The notes under the pieces: model-generated
What the model was told of the DNA's origin: nothing
Seen by the model: the letters and a program-made list of their open reading frames with translations, nothing else
The model's database searches: none
NCBI GenBank assembly: GCA_964304625.1
Contig: OZ199839.1
Coordinates: 1,488,001-1,552,000, forward strand
Length of the DNA: 64,000 bases
Direction: 5' to 3'
Source: Kudoa neothunni
Lineage: Eukaryota; Cnidaria
Shown here: one piece after another, positions 1 through 15,085 of the stretch
How the letters are laid out: the number at the start of each line of letters is the position of its first letter
How positions within the stretch are numbered: position 1 is the stretch's first letter
Translations under genes and position numbers: made by a program

Positions 1-823
1 TTTAATAATAAGTCGTCAGAAATGCCTAAAATGTTTTTAGGAATAAGTATTTAACAATTAAATACTTATAAAGTTATTGTTAGCCCCTTTCTTTTATCCT
101 CGTTTATCTTTTAGAGGTGCAGCCTAATAATAATAATAATACTTAAGTCGCTATTTTCATGATAAATAGTATTCAGGTGTCACCTTTTTTGTCCATTTTT
201 AATTATTTATGGCCTACAAATCCAAAGAAATGGTTAAGAAATAGTTTAATTTGGAGAAATTTACAAAATTAAATCGGTAAACAGCTTATGAGCAAAAGTT
301 TCTGGGATTGAAAATTGTCTTTAAACAAACGTACTTACCTTTAGAATTGAATTTACCGTGAGAATATCCTCTACTTAGCTTAACCAGTATAAAACCCTAA
401 AGTAAGTATGAATTTGGCTTCCAAGTTAAGGGGGTAAATTTGAAAAAACAGTTGAAATACCCTGTACTAGGTAGGGATTAATCTAATTTTTTAGTACTAA
501 AACTCTGTTTTTTCGCTATTAAAAGGAGAGGAATTTCAATTAGTTTAACTTCCACCGTTTATAATTAAAAAAGAGAAAACTCCTAAATGTTAAAAATAAC
601 TGTTTGTAATTTTGGATCAGGAGTTTGCTAACGTTTTAAAATTCTGTTAATTGAAGGAATGCATCGATGAGATGTTTTGGTTTGCACTATCATTCGAGTA
701 AGCTTTAAAAAGAAAAATTGGAATAATGTAATCGCAACATTTGTTTTCCTTAAATAACTCAATACACACGAAGTGCTGTAACGACTAACGTATGTCAATA
801 GATGCGTAATTTGGCGTGGAAGT
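1..823. other. AT-rich spacer, no gene seen
   Basis: This stretch lies downstream of the GPI stop codon. It contains a short TAA microsatellite near 127-142. I see no domain-bearing frame, RNA gene or inverted-repeat element. Confidence 0.5.
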
Positions 824-3542
<2,719 letters not shown>

Positions 3543-5423
3543 GTTTCAAAAAAAGTACAACCCAATAGAGATTAGGTTTAATTCAGTACACGATCAGTAC
3601 TTTTAGAAGATTAGAAGGGAGCGCATCGCTTAACATCGGATCAAAGAAATAGAAATTCCTTGCAATTCGATGGTTTAATATTTATTTCCATCCTATAATT
3701 CTTCAGTTTATAGCTTATTTGTTGATCGGATGCAGTTACAAGATTAATTAGTTAACTAATTTAGCCATTCACTCTTCCTAAGGGCATAATAAGATTTACA
3801 CCTGTTAAATTCAGGATCATTTCGAGGACGTAACAATTAATTCTGGTCGAGATATTGTATATACATACATAATTCCCTACATATTTATTTAAAGATACAA
3901 ATGAACTATATTTATGGATAGAGAGATGATTATTTCTTTTATACAGATGACTATTCAACTTAATAGTTTGATCACGTTTTACAATCTTGGTTCTGTAATT
4001 GTAATAAATACTCGTTAAAGGCAAGATTTTTCCGATTTTTAGTGACTGATACGCTTTGATAAAGTATTATGCATTCTCAAGGCGTTAAAGATGTGAAAGA
4101 GTTTTGTCATCTTTCTTAGCTTTTATATTAATGATGTCTGTAGGTGTGACCTAAATATCCCCAGATAGTGAAATTATTAAAAAAGGGATTCAATAAATAC
4201 AAGTTAAACTTTAATGCAAATGCTGTCATCTAAAGAAATCTACATTGATTTAATTCGGTTTGCTTAATCCGACAAACGTTACCATAATTTAAATGACATT
4301 ATCTTATTATTTTGAGTTTTAATAGAAATGAATAAAAAAATTGATAGGATTGAAAAAAAGCATGATAAAAAATAGAGGTGCCCTACAAAAAGTCAAATAT
4401 TGAAATAGTCACGTTGCACATGCGCAATATATAAGAATGTATCTATATATACCAGGGGCGACCGGACTTGCCCAGATCGAGAGAAAATTTTAAGGTTGCC
4501 AATATTTTCAAGAGTCACAAGGCATTAAAATCATTTATGTACCTCATACTTATTTAAAACTTACATCTTTGGTGAATATCAAGAAAATAAATTTGTAATT
4601 ATTCAAGTTTAATTACCAGTTTTTGCAACCTGAACCGGACTTGTTGTCATCAAAACATCAAAACCGGAATACCTTACGTTACGGTTAATGTCAATTTTTG
4701 TTATTTATTTAATAGCGTTGGATAAACAAAGAGAAGTTTATATGTATAAGTACCAAATATAAATATTATTTTAATCCAGTTACGGTTGATATCCATAGGA
4801 GAAAAACACTGACCAAAGAATGTCTTCGAATACTGAAAATAACATTTTAGATTATGTTCAGTCACCTTGATTGAGAAGTTTCTCATATTCCCTGTAATAG
4901 TGCTTTTGGGTGAATTAGCGGTCCTATAGTTTTTTCTCCAAATCATTTAGTGTTGACCTCGGAAACTTCTTTCTAGTCCTTCTACTCTGTTAACGACAAG
5001 ATAACAAGCAAGAGCTCTCTTATCCTCAAAATGGCGCTTTTTTGACGTCTTGAATGCCACTTGATTTAGATCTAGTTTCATTGGCGATGAATGCGGTTTA
5101 AATATTGAAAAACCTAGTTTAAATTACAATGAATCCGGTTTAGGATGCAAAAACAAATATAACAAATAAATATTATTAATTTTTTTTAAGCTGTTTATAT
5201 CTAAAAGAAAACGAAATATCAGAGATCAGCCAATTTTTGCATGTTTGCATTTCTGCAGCTAGGGGGGGAAGAAAATATTACTGATTTTTAGAGCTCACTC
5301 TTATTTTTATATTGGTTGAAACCTAGTTTTTGTAAAAAAACATATAGATTTATAAAATAATCAAAATTTAATTAGTTGAATATTAATTTTTCTTCGAATA
5401 CAGCAGCATTCACGGAACGGTAC
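3543..5423. other. Intergenic, AT-rich
   Basis: No coding exon recognised. A GC-richer patch near 4410-4480 and another near 4625-4680 share the word CCGGACTTG and may be remnants of a transposon end, but I could not pair termini. Confidence 0.4.
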
Positions 5424-5576
5424 CAGAATCGGTGGTACCTTTGTACACATGCGCCAATAAATGTCGCGAATTAATAAAGAAACGACTTTAGAAGCGCGCA
5501 GCCGACCACAGGACACAATTATACACCAAATTCGTGCACCACGTGATTTGTTTTTTTAAGCTCGCGCGTTTATCAT

Positions 5577-5646
5577 AGAGCAGGATTCGAACTCGCTGCC
5601 TTAACACCTACTGAAGGTTGCTAATCACAGACACCGTCTGGGCACG
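5577..5646 (-). repeat. tRNA-like (SINE head?) fragment
   Basis: On the minus strand this segment has a box-B-like GAGTTCGAATCC and an upstream box-A-like stretch, but the acceptor and T stems do not pair well. It is more likely a tRNA-derived SINE head than a working tRNA. Confidence 0.3.
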
Positions 5647-5893
5647 ATATTAATTTATATATGTCATTTTGTATAACTTTTTTGGGCATGCAGCAACTTT
5701 CTATTTTGATATAATAACGAATCATGATGTATAACTTTAAAAAAATGATCGAAAATTAACGCTTTCAAAAATATTTTCCTAATATATTATATATGTGGAT
5801 TAAAACCATATGAGTTTTCGTCGGTTATAACAAACGTATTGCAAAAGTAATTATTTAAATTATCATATATAGAATATAGTTCATTAATTAAGT

Positions 5894-6913
5894 TTAAAAG
5901 TCAAGTCGTCCCAATTGTCTTAACATTTCCAAAAAGGGATCTTCCTTGTTTTTCAGATATTTTCGTTTGAAAATATATTTATAGAAATAACTAAGTCAAA
6001 ATTTAATAATTGATCAATTATCTATATAAAAACCTTGAGTACAAGTATTTTCTCGTTCCATTAGACGGTAAAGAAAGTTTCAACTGGCACCAAGTTGATT
6101 CAATAGTGTTAGTGTGTGTGCCGTCTTTCGCAACAGCACTCACTATGGTTTACCACGCGATGTTGATAACCTAATGAGGACAACTTTTTATATACTTTCG
6201 CTGCATCGGTATGTATAGTGGTACCTAAATACAGTTATATTGTTTTTATTTAAGATAAAAACCAGGTAAAATATATTTCTTGATCAATGGTATTAGAGTT
6301 TGGTGGTTTCTTTTATTGACTGGGACGGCAAAAATACTGTGAGATCCTCGCTCTATACCACCAAATACCCATTGTCCTTCGATAGTTCGGTCGCGATTAT
6401 ACTTGCGTTTCCCGAATTTCGATTCGTCTATTTCGACGATTTTACCAGGACCTAACGAAATATTAATTATAAATAGAAAATATAATTACCTCCAATCTTT
6501 TGGGAATCCATTTGGAGAATTTCTCCACACAGGAACCTAAATTCTTTTTTCCAGTCCACAAGTGTGTTTAAGGAGGAAATCCTTAAATCGGATATTATGA
6601 ATTTATTCCTACATTCATGGATCCAATAATAAATAAGTAATAAGATCGTCTAAAACTATTATATATAATGTTGAGTAAATCAAAATACTTTAATTTTTAA
6701 CTTTGAAAATTCGAAAATAGAATTCTTACGAAGAGAAATAAATTTCCGACATTTTTTATTGTTACATCTCCAAGCAACTTTATGTATAATCATTTTTGTT
6801 TCTTTCACCAGTTTCACTGTACCGGTTTTACATTTGGTACATACACCGGCTTTATCTTTTAACAAATTATAATTTGTTAAAAACTCTATAAGTCTGTTCT
6901 TGTTCGAGCACAA
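5894..6913 (-). CDS. ISXO2/Merlin-type DDE transposase, with four introns
   Basis: Transposase of the IS1595/ISXO2-Merlin group. ATG at 6913 opens a zinc-ribbon N-terminus (CTKCKTG, then WRCNNKKC and SLRKNSIF). Four introns of 38-43 nt follow. The second exon carries LLLIYYWIHECR and WKKEFRFLCGEIL. The catalytic domain has IDESKFGKRKYNR (first Asp), GQWVFGGIER, HTDAAKVY (second Asp), and THTNTIESTWCQLK. The tail KNKEDPFLEMLRQLGRL ends at TAA 5894-5896. Spliced length is about 286 residues, normal for the group. One extra base in the stretch near 6140 shifts the frame between the NHS and VAKDG motifs; apart from that every exon is open. It is either a very young loss of function or an assembly error. 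Family motifs are seen; activity is not shown. Confidence 0.85.
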
Positions 6914-7589
6914 CTTGTATATTTTGTTAGTGTTGAAACTTTTACTTAAATATATTATTCCGCGATATAATAAATTGGTTCTAGTAATTCCATAATTTAT
7001 ATAGCATTGTTCTTAAGGTTTGAGCATTTAATTGGTTAAATAATTTGCTTTATTTCTCTTTTTACTATTCATTTACCTTTTTTGAATTAATTAACGAAGA
7101 CATTGAAATGTTCTAGACTTTAAATTTGTTGCAGATGATGATATTAAAATAAGTTTAAATGCTTTTAATCAATTATTAACTTTATTATTAATATGAAGTA
7201 GCTTTAAATTTGAAATATTAATCATATTATTTCTGCCATGCCTTTATCAACTCATATATTAATAATCACATCAAATATAATTTTCGTAAAATTATTAATC
7301 GGGGTCCAAATAGCATAAATAAGACGTAATATGTATTATAATAATTCTAAGTTGCAATAACCATGTTTTAGTTCTTAAAATTAATGATTTATGATCGGTG
7401 ATTAGAGTCTTTGAGGATTTTGACATCAGTATTGTTGACATGTAACCCTGAAAAAATTCCTCAAACTAAAATAGCCGTGAAAATATTGTTTGAAACATAA
7501 ACGAATGCGCCAGCTACAGAATATCAGGCGATTTCTCGCTTTAGAGCGAACCTGGTTGGCGCACGCGCATAAGGGTACCACCGATTCTG

Positions 7590-7953
7590 ATATGGAGGGA
7601 TTTTGTTTGTTCATTTGATGTGACTTATACAAAAATATTCAGAGACCAAAATTCATATTAAGACAAAGATGAAGCCGCTCCCGGTAAAAATAATTCAAAG
7701 ATCATGTAATCTTCCACGCATGCGCTCAGACACAAAAACGGAGAATTGTGATCTGTTTTTAGCGTCTACGTTGACTTTATACAGTAACAGTTCCATATCA
7801 AAATAAAAAATGATTTTGTTTAATATTATCCATCCAAAGAAAACAAATATCAAACATTTTATTTGACCATTTTCCCTAATCTTTAATCTCCGAAATTTGT
7901 TCATCTAATTTGTTTCGTATAGATTTTTAATTTTTCAAATAAATCCTATAACG
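7590..7953. other. Spacer upstream of the PHF10-like gene
   Basis: AT-rich, no gene seen. It should hold the promoter of the + strand gene starting at 7954, but no core element can be named with confidence. Confidence 0.3.
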
Positions 7954-9899
7954 ATGGAAATGCTGACGGAGTACGAATGGCCAACGGGATCTAATGAAAA
8001 ATGGTTTGTTATGGAGCATGCTGGAAATTTTTTATCGATAAAATCTTTTAACCGCAAACACCGCGGTATTCGTGGAATTTGTTGATTTAGTTTTTATTTA
8101 AATAGAATTGAATCCAAGGACTTTGAGTGCCGAAGAAAAAGAGGAGCTTTTATCTAGCCGAATTATCAGCCAAATCGAAAGCACATTAAGTAATTTATGT
8201 TGAAGCTCATTCGTTAATATCGATTTTTTTCTTGGATAGACCTACAAGCAGTCAAGTCAGATGACCTTCTCGACTTGATGGCTCAGAAATATCCTCATAA
8301 ATATTATGTAAAATTAAATCAAATTGTACTGAATGAGTAGCTGTGATGTAGCTTTATTGTCTTGTTCAAAACTTCAGTGGCACGTCTAATGAAAAAGATT
8401 TCGACCATTCAGAAGTATATTATTCAGGGCCGGTTATAGATTGAGGGTTTAATTAGGGAGACAGTAAAGTGGATAAATCATTCGCCATTCCTACCTTTAA
8501 ACCTTACGTAATAACCAAGGATGGATTCATATTTGATAGGTGTGTTTATTTGGTCTGTGGTGGTTTTTTGAAATCTCTCGATTCATAGAAATAACTACTC
8601 GATCCATCAATTACAGTCCACCTCTAACAATTTTTATACATCCGCACCAAAGTCACCAGAAAACTCAATCCAATCAATGTTGCAAATGAAACAAGTAAAT
8701 TCATGTGTTATGTGTACTCTATGACAATAACTATTGGATTGGGTAGGAATTTTTACAAACTATAGATTCCATAGCAATCCCTCATAATGTTTCCATGACT
8801 AGCCTAAGTTGTTCCCCTGTCAAAAACACGACTGAATCTGTTCCTCAGAACAATGGAGTCGGTCGTAATTCTAAGAGTAATTTTCATAACAATAATTATT
8901 TGTTGGCGATTAGAAGGCAGATTTGCCTTGGTAATAACTCATTTACTTTTAGAAAAAGTGCTCTGTGGCATTTGTAGTGCCGAATGTAGCGGCATTCGTA
9001 TACCCAACCATAGGAATATTGGTTGTTCAAAATGTAAACGCTCATGTAGATAGAAAAGATTTTTAGCAGTTGTTTGAATTGTCACTTAGTTCATATGAAA
9101 TGTCTGGGAATATCGTTTCGTTCTGCTGACGTCATGAAGAAATACAATTGGAAGTGTGTGGAATGCAAAATATGCGAAAAATGTCTAAAGCCTGTTGGCG
9201 ATGTAAATTTGCCTTTAGGTATGAGACGATTTCTCATATCTTGGTATTTTTATTACAGATGATATTTTGCGATCGTTGTGATAGATCATATCACTCATTG
9301 TGTGTGGGTTTGAAGGAAATCCCTTTAGGTAACTCCATAGATGACTGTTCGTCTTATACACTTTTTTTTATTCGTTACAATTAGGCAGATGGATATGCTC
9401 TCATTGTGGATTCTGTTCCTCGTGCACTAAAAGAAGACCCGGAAGCTGTGGATGGAGCACTGAAGTGGTTTCTTAAGAGATGGATTTTTTTTGATTTCAC
9501 CTCGTAGGTTATGAAGATAGGTAATGATACCAAAAAAAATACAAGTCCATTGTTCAAACTGTTCCAAGTTAATTTTATTTTAATTTTGAAATTAAACTCA
9601 ACTTATTTTTCTAACCTAAAAAATTTTAGACTTTTCAATACTGGAAAATTCTGTCTGGTTTGTTTGGAAGTATTCCATGGTGTTTTGGAACAAAAAAATC
9701 CATCAAATAATAAAGCGTTGGTTAAATGCCCGTGTTGTAAGCATCTAATTCATAAAGGTACATTTATTGGGATGATTCCTTACAAAAGTTCATTAATCTA
9801 GAATGCTACGATCGAAGTTTGAAAGGCTGTTTCGTTTGTTTGGGAGAGGTGCAACGTGATATCAACTTAAATGATTTGCTAAAAAATTCCAACAACTAA
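7954..9899 (+). CDS. PHF10: PHF10/SAYP-like PBAF subunit: SAY domain, double PHD, extra zinc module
   Basis: Chromatin reader resembling PHF10/BAF45A (Drosophila SAYP), a subunit of the PBAF remodeller. ATG 7954 starts straight into a SAY domain: [29 protein letters not shown], then after an intron [15 protein letters not shown] and [20 protein letters not shown] low-complexity linker (8540-8900) leads to the first PHD ([43 protein letters not shown]). The second [22 protein letters not shown] with [11 protein letters not shown], lies at 9260-9420. An additional Cys/His-rich module follows ([31 protein letters not shown]) before the TAA at 9897-9899. Introns are 40-65 nt; two splice phases (near 8440 and 9600) remain unclear. 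The family assignment is firm; the third module is not part of the PHF10 layout I know. Confidence 0.85.
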
Positions 9900-10091
9900 C
9901 CATCCAACTGCAATAGAGGTTAAACTCACCTAATATTTATATATATAACTTTAATCGAATATTGTTCATCCTTTCTTTTTTTTTGATTTAATAAATAATT
10001 TAATTATCAAGATTTGTTGGGTATAATTTTAACAAGGTCTCAATACTGCGTAATATAACGACCATTTTTCTTTTTTCAACATGTTCTACGA

Positions 10092-10410
10092 CAGGGATGA
10101 GAAAACTGTTTATCTGCACACCACATTGAAATAATATGTTAAGATAAAGGGTCACATCATTTATAAATGACGATTAGTATTCACACTAAAATGTAAATAG
10201 AGCTATAATTTTTTATTTTAAATTAAATTATTTTGAATCGAATTGGCGACATCATTTAAGAAAATGTTTTCTAGGAAACGAGGACAAAATACATATTTGA
10301 CATTAAATAATATCAAACTTTGCTGAGGTTCGTAATAAAAGAGCTCGGGAGGGAACTGTAACCTCTCACGAGTCACATGCGACCCGTGAGCTGTAATTTG
10401 CCGGACCTTG
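10092..10410. mobile_element. hAT-type MITE with 8-bp target duplication
   Basis: A 319-bp non-coding element. Its left end reads CAGGGATGAGAAAACTG and its right end (reverse complement) CAAGGTCCGGCAAATTACAG followed by a GGGTCGCATG-type subterminal motif, both typical of hAT elements. It is flanked by TTCTACGA (10084-10091) and TTCTATGA (10411-10418), a 7-of-8 match as expected for a hAT target-site duplication. No frame is present, so it is non-autonomous. Confidence 0.75.
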
Positions 10411-10870
10411 TTCTATGACAAAATGCTCCTTAAATCATGAGAAGCTGGAAATTTCGCGCTACTAGTAAATAATTTAAAACTAGAGATATATTTGCTTTTT
10501 AGGATATTACAAATTTTTGAAAACGTGTTATCAGGAATTATAATTTCTGTTGTCTCTAGCTCAAACAAGTTCGCGCACTAATGCTTTGCTGTATGCCTTA
10601 ATATTGAGAATTTAAATATATTGTTTGCAACAATCAACTCAAACATGATTTTTAAAAATACATATTTTAACATTTCGTCCAATATTTTAAGAATAATTTT
10701 ACACTCAAGGCAGAGTGTGATAAATAATTAAAAGATCAAAAGAATAATCCATTTAAGTTTTTGATCACAGAAGATTAAAAATGTTCATATAATATCTGAA
10801 TTTAACGAGAAAAATTGGGTTTAGACTAAAGAATTAATAATATATTAATAATGAATAAAATAACCCTCTA

Positions 10871-10920
10871 ATGATCCCAAAGACGATGAACGCGTAATTG
10901 TGTTGGGGTAAATTTTACCC
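10871..10920 (+). repeat. piggyBac-type solo terminus
   Basis: AACCCTCTAATG followed about 30 bp later by the palindrome GGGGTAAATTTTACCC. The same arrangement recurs at 18632 and 48414. The usual TTAA is degenerate here (ATAA) and no partner end was found. Confidence 0.4.
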
Positions 10921-12857
10921 AAAATCCGTTTCAAGATAAAATAAAAATTAAAACTTATACAATAATTTCTCGAAAAAATTTCATTGGAAGAATAACTGGA
11001 ATCTATTAAGTAGTGGTTTACTGTGCAAAAAGATGTACCATTAATAAAATCGTTTTGGGGTAAACTTGTTTATAGATATAGAAAATCTTACAGTTGATCT
11101 AAATAATATTGACTTTAGGCAAGAAACCATCGTTCAAATAGGACAATAATAATGAGTTAACTGGCAGGTTCTTATATAACCGACTAATATTATACAAGGA
11201 GGTTTTCACAGATAGCGGTATATCCTAGAATCCCACACATTATCTTTCAGTCTCAACAATTGTTATTAGTAATTTGTTTTATTTTGTGTAAAATAAACTA
11301 GTCAGAATATCGACTTCCGTACCTGGGAGTCGTTTATAATCACTTAAAGTCAATATACCTCGATAATATAGTATTCCGGTTATTGGATTTAAACATCTTG
11401 AATAACTATTATCTTGATCAAAAAGATCCATTGATTTTTTTAATTAATATAAAATCAATTTTATTTTAATCTTTATAAGAAAGTGTTTTCTTGTGCGAAT
11501 TAAAGCTACCTCATATGTGATATTACTTTTATGTGACTTTGTAATAAATTTGAGATGGATCTCTAAAATATTTTAAATTCCATTATTTTATATTATTCAT
11601 GTAAAACTGAAATTTTGTTGACCCATCAATTGAATTAATTTAGAATAGTATACAATTGCGAAAAAATTTAATGATATATGAATGGTAAAATTATTTATTT
11701 ATTTAATATAAATATATATTATCAATACGGCGTTAAAAACATACTTCGAATATTTTATTATTAAAAAATTAATTCTACATTTAAAAGTATTATGAAATGT
11801 TTAATGACTTGAACTCATGCAGGACCCGAATGAGTTAAATAATTAATGCTAAGGGACTACTTATGACCTAGTCTTGATAGGAATTGGTGGGAATAGTCGG
11901 TTATTAGGTTTTAAAAAAATTGTCTCATTTATCACGATAACGAATACGAAATGTCATGTGGCGAGAGTCACTTACTATCTGACGTAATAATAACAACATT
12001 ACTTGTGCGTCTAAAATCAAGGTGATCATTTGTGACGATCACCAACACACTAGAACTAGAGACAACAGTTGACTTTGACAACAAGGGAGACAGGTTCGAA
12101 TTTTAACAATTATAATCCGATTAGGGTTCATCAAGGTATAATTCTTAATAAATTCACAAATTATTTCGGCTTAACTTATAATGACAAATTTTATTTAGAA
12201 AAAATTAAAACCTATATTTAATAAATTATTTATAATATATGAAGTTTTTATTTTTTTGATGTAACGATTGAATATTTAATGAGAAACTATCAAAATCGAT
12301 TATATTCAACACAATGGAGTAAAATCAACTGATAAATATTTGGATAGTTTTATATAATCAGAATAGCCGCCGCTCACCAATCCATAAACATGATTATAAT
12401 GTTGACAACAAATTTGATGTCACACTGGCATTAGGATTAGGCTCACGTAGGTAACGTCACGAGAATATATTATTAAATTATATGTATTACGATTATTCCC
12501 GAAAATCAAAATTTAATTAACTTAGAATCTAAAAATGACCTAATAAAAACAAAATTTTAATGTTAATATTATTCCGATTCATAATGTACTAGTTTTTAAG
12601 TTTAGAATTATATTTATGAGAAGATAATGAATTTTTCTAATTGTCGTTTGGCGGGATTAATATTCTCTAGAAAATAATTGATTAATGAGGTAATAAATTA
12701 TTAAAAACCATCTAATTTTTTACAAAAACTCTATATGAGCCAATAACAACGATCACATTATAAACAGCGGTCTTCATCAACAATGGAATAAATATCACAT
12801 GAAATAATAATATTAAATATATTAGTGGAATTCAAAGCGATAACATACGAACAAGAA

Positions 12858-15085
12858 ATGACGGAAATGGTGGAAAATGAAAACCAGTTGGATTGTAATG
12901 ATCACAACCAAACTAATGCAAAAAATGAAATTATTGAAGAATGTGAAATTTTCAAGTCGGGTGTAAAGTATAATTGAATATCGTCATTACACATATACAA
13001 ATATTTGTTACCTTTAAACATCATTTTTATATTTTTCATATCAATGATAGAGATATTCATGCGTGCAGCATGTTATATAACCAATATGGCGGCGAAATTT
13101 TTAAACTTTTCGATGAGTCTGGTAACAGTGTATTACACTGGGCTGCATTACGTGGCAATTTGAATATCATCACAATGGTCGTATCAGGAGGAAAAACTCA
13201 CAATCCAAACGATCTAAATGAGACAAATGTTGTCAATTTGAACGTGATCGCAGAGAACGATTCCAAGTCTCATCCAATTCATTGGGCTTGCGATGTTGGA
13301 CATATGCATGTGGTTGAGTTGTTTTTGAGATTGGGAGTCGACATAAATGTGTTGGACTCGAAAGATTACACACCTCAAATGGTCGCCATTCAAAACAATC
13401 ATATATTGTTGACAATTTTCCTCACATCTAAAGGAACAGATATCACTCATGTGGATAGTAGTGGTGACAATTGTTTGCATTGGTCGGCATATACGGGTAT
13501 GTGCAAAAACTTTTTGTGTGTTACTGTATACAATCGCGTCATTGGTACTCTAAATTTCCTTAGGAAACTTGAGATTAGTTAAATACTTCCTTGAAGCGAA
13601 TCAAATGGATCCTTCGTTAAAAGATAATTTCAATCAAGTAAATATACCTGTTAAATTGTATAAATAGATGATACTGTTAATTAAAATATATTTTTTGTAG
13701 AACTGTTTACATTTGGCTTGTTTGAGTGGAAATGTAGAATTGATTGAATTTCTAGTCGAAGAGGTATTCAATTAATGGTAGGGTTGATTTAATTGATGTG
13801 AAGTTGGGGATGGATTACTTGGAGGGTGGAAACAACGGCCAAAATTGTGTAGATATTGTGAAAGATAAGAATCACGTAAAGGCTATCGCATATTTCGAAA
13901 AACTACCTTCGAAATCTGTTCACAAAGCTTCCACAGATACTTCCTCCCTAAATATCAAACTGAGTGATGTTCATTCTGTGGAAGATTTTCTCAATTACAC
14001 TAAAAACACCTATCTCGTTATGCCCCAAAGATTGTATTCTACTTCATTTATAACACACAAAAACTATGCTATATCTAATCTATTGTATAGAGTCTCATTG
14101 TGGAGCAGCTACAGTGGTGTTGAAGTAATTTCAATTGCATCGAAGTTGTCGTTTTGGTTGAATTGTGTCATTTCATTTTTCTATTTTTATGATCTGGCTA
14201 GTGTATGGTGTCTCTCCCTAATATCTTTTTAAAAATATCATATTTAGTCATGGCGGTTCTCGTTCCCCTTTTACATCTTTTACACTTTCAATTACATATT
14301 AATGATCGTATTCTTTATCAAGATGTTAAAAGTGAATAATGATATGTCCTATTTGAACAATATGGATTCATACGAAAAAACCATGGATCAAGTAATAGTT
14401 ATTTTAGCTAAAGTTATTGTTACACATTTCATACAATTCTGGAAGTTATGTTGGATCATTTTACGGATTTATAATTTAGGTTTCAACCAAAAATGACTGT
14501 ACCATTCAGCTAATTAATACACCTCAACTTTGCCACAAATGTTGTGTAGTGCAACCTGAAGATTGCGAGCATTGTATAATTTGTGAAAAATGCGTCAATG
14601 AAATGATATTTCATGATTTCACTTTTGGTAAATGCATAACTAAAAACTCCATGTATGTGAATCTTCTTTTAATTATTGAGGAAAAATGGATGGAGATTGT
14701 AATTTTTTCTTAGGGGAATATACTTTGCTTTTGTTTTCCACAGAGCGATATTGTTTTTAACTATGACTACCGGCTACATTATTGATTGGCACCGCTGGTA
14801 TCACATTTACCATTATGTTTTTCTTGTCTACTTGATTGTTTGTGCAACTTCATACACTTACACTCTTTTGACTGCAGTAATATATTTCTTTATATATGAT
14901 GTAACACCGCTAATTGATGCATTAAGGTTGTTCTAGTAATTGGTAACAGTTTTGTCAATATTGTAGTACCCAATTTAGAAAAAGGTGAAAGCATTGGTGG
15001 TTTAAAAAAAGGTTCAATGAAAAGGCGAGGAATCAAAATTTTCCTCAAAAGAGATTTAATATCTGCATACAAATCATTGTTATAA
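12858..15085 (+). CDS. Ankyrin-DHHC-like membrane protein, copy 1; catalytic motif lost
   Basis: Paralogue of the ZDHHC17/HIP14 layout (ankyrin repeats plus four-TM DHHC protein), about 555 residues in some ten exons. The start MTEMVEN aligns with copy 2. Exon 2 (from 13051) and the next exons hold five or six ankyrin repeats (NSVLHWAALRGN, HPIHWACDVGH, NCLHWSAYTG, NCLHLACLSGN). Two TM segments follow (WLNCVISFFYFY; FNYILMIVFFIK). The cysteine-rich domain is CHKCCVVQPEDCEHC, IICEKC, then MIFHDFTFGKC (14527-14637), and then TM3, TM4 and a basic tail, with stop TAA 15083-15085. Aligned to ZDHHC17 without gaps, DHHC reads IFHD: catalytic Asp, His and Cys are gone, while zinc-binding Cys residues and the second His stay. 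DPG and TTxE are also absent. All exons are open, so I read it as a retained pseudoenzyme, perhaps a substrate- or partner-binding protein of Golgi/plasma membrane. Confidence 0.85.
13169..13381 (+). repeat. 213-bp tract identical to copy 2
   Basis: Every base from 13169 to 13381 equals 21870-22082 in the second ankyrin-DHHC gene. It codes for ankyrin repeats. Neighbouring exons differ at many sites (for example about one base in five in the exon near 13800), so this tract looks like recent gene conversion. Confidence 0.85.

Larger units (their letters stand above)
5424..7589. mobile_element. Merlin/ISXO2-like DNA transposon with ~36-bp TIRs
   Basis: A 36-bp imperfect inverted repeat (about 30 of 36 positions match, starting CAGAATCGGTGGTACC and ending TGCGCCAA) sits at 5424-5459 and 7554-7589. 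It brackets the ISXO2-like transposase. I take these as the terminal inverted repeats of a 2.17-kb element. I did not find a clean 8-bp target duplication next to them, so the exact ends are uncertain; the arms could also belong to an older host element. The left arm also contains a tRNA-like segment (5577-5646). Confidence 0.6.
9900..12857. other. Intergenic, AT-rich, with MITE and transposon-end remnants
   Basis: Apart from the hAT MITE at 10092-10410 and the piggyBac-type end near 10871, I see no gene. The sequence is strongly AT-rich with no conserved frame. Confidence 0.5.

Noticed and set aside
5577-5646. Functional tRNA gene
   Set aside because: Box B is present but the acceptor and T stems do not pair, unlike the clean tRNA-Pro at 34435.
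12858-15085. Ankyrin-DHHC copies as plain pseudogenes
   Set aside because: All exons examined are open and splice sites intact in both copies, and the altered catalytic motif is shared; decay would give stops and differing changes.
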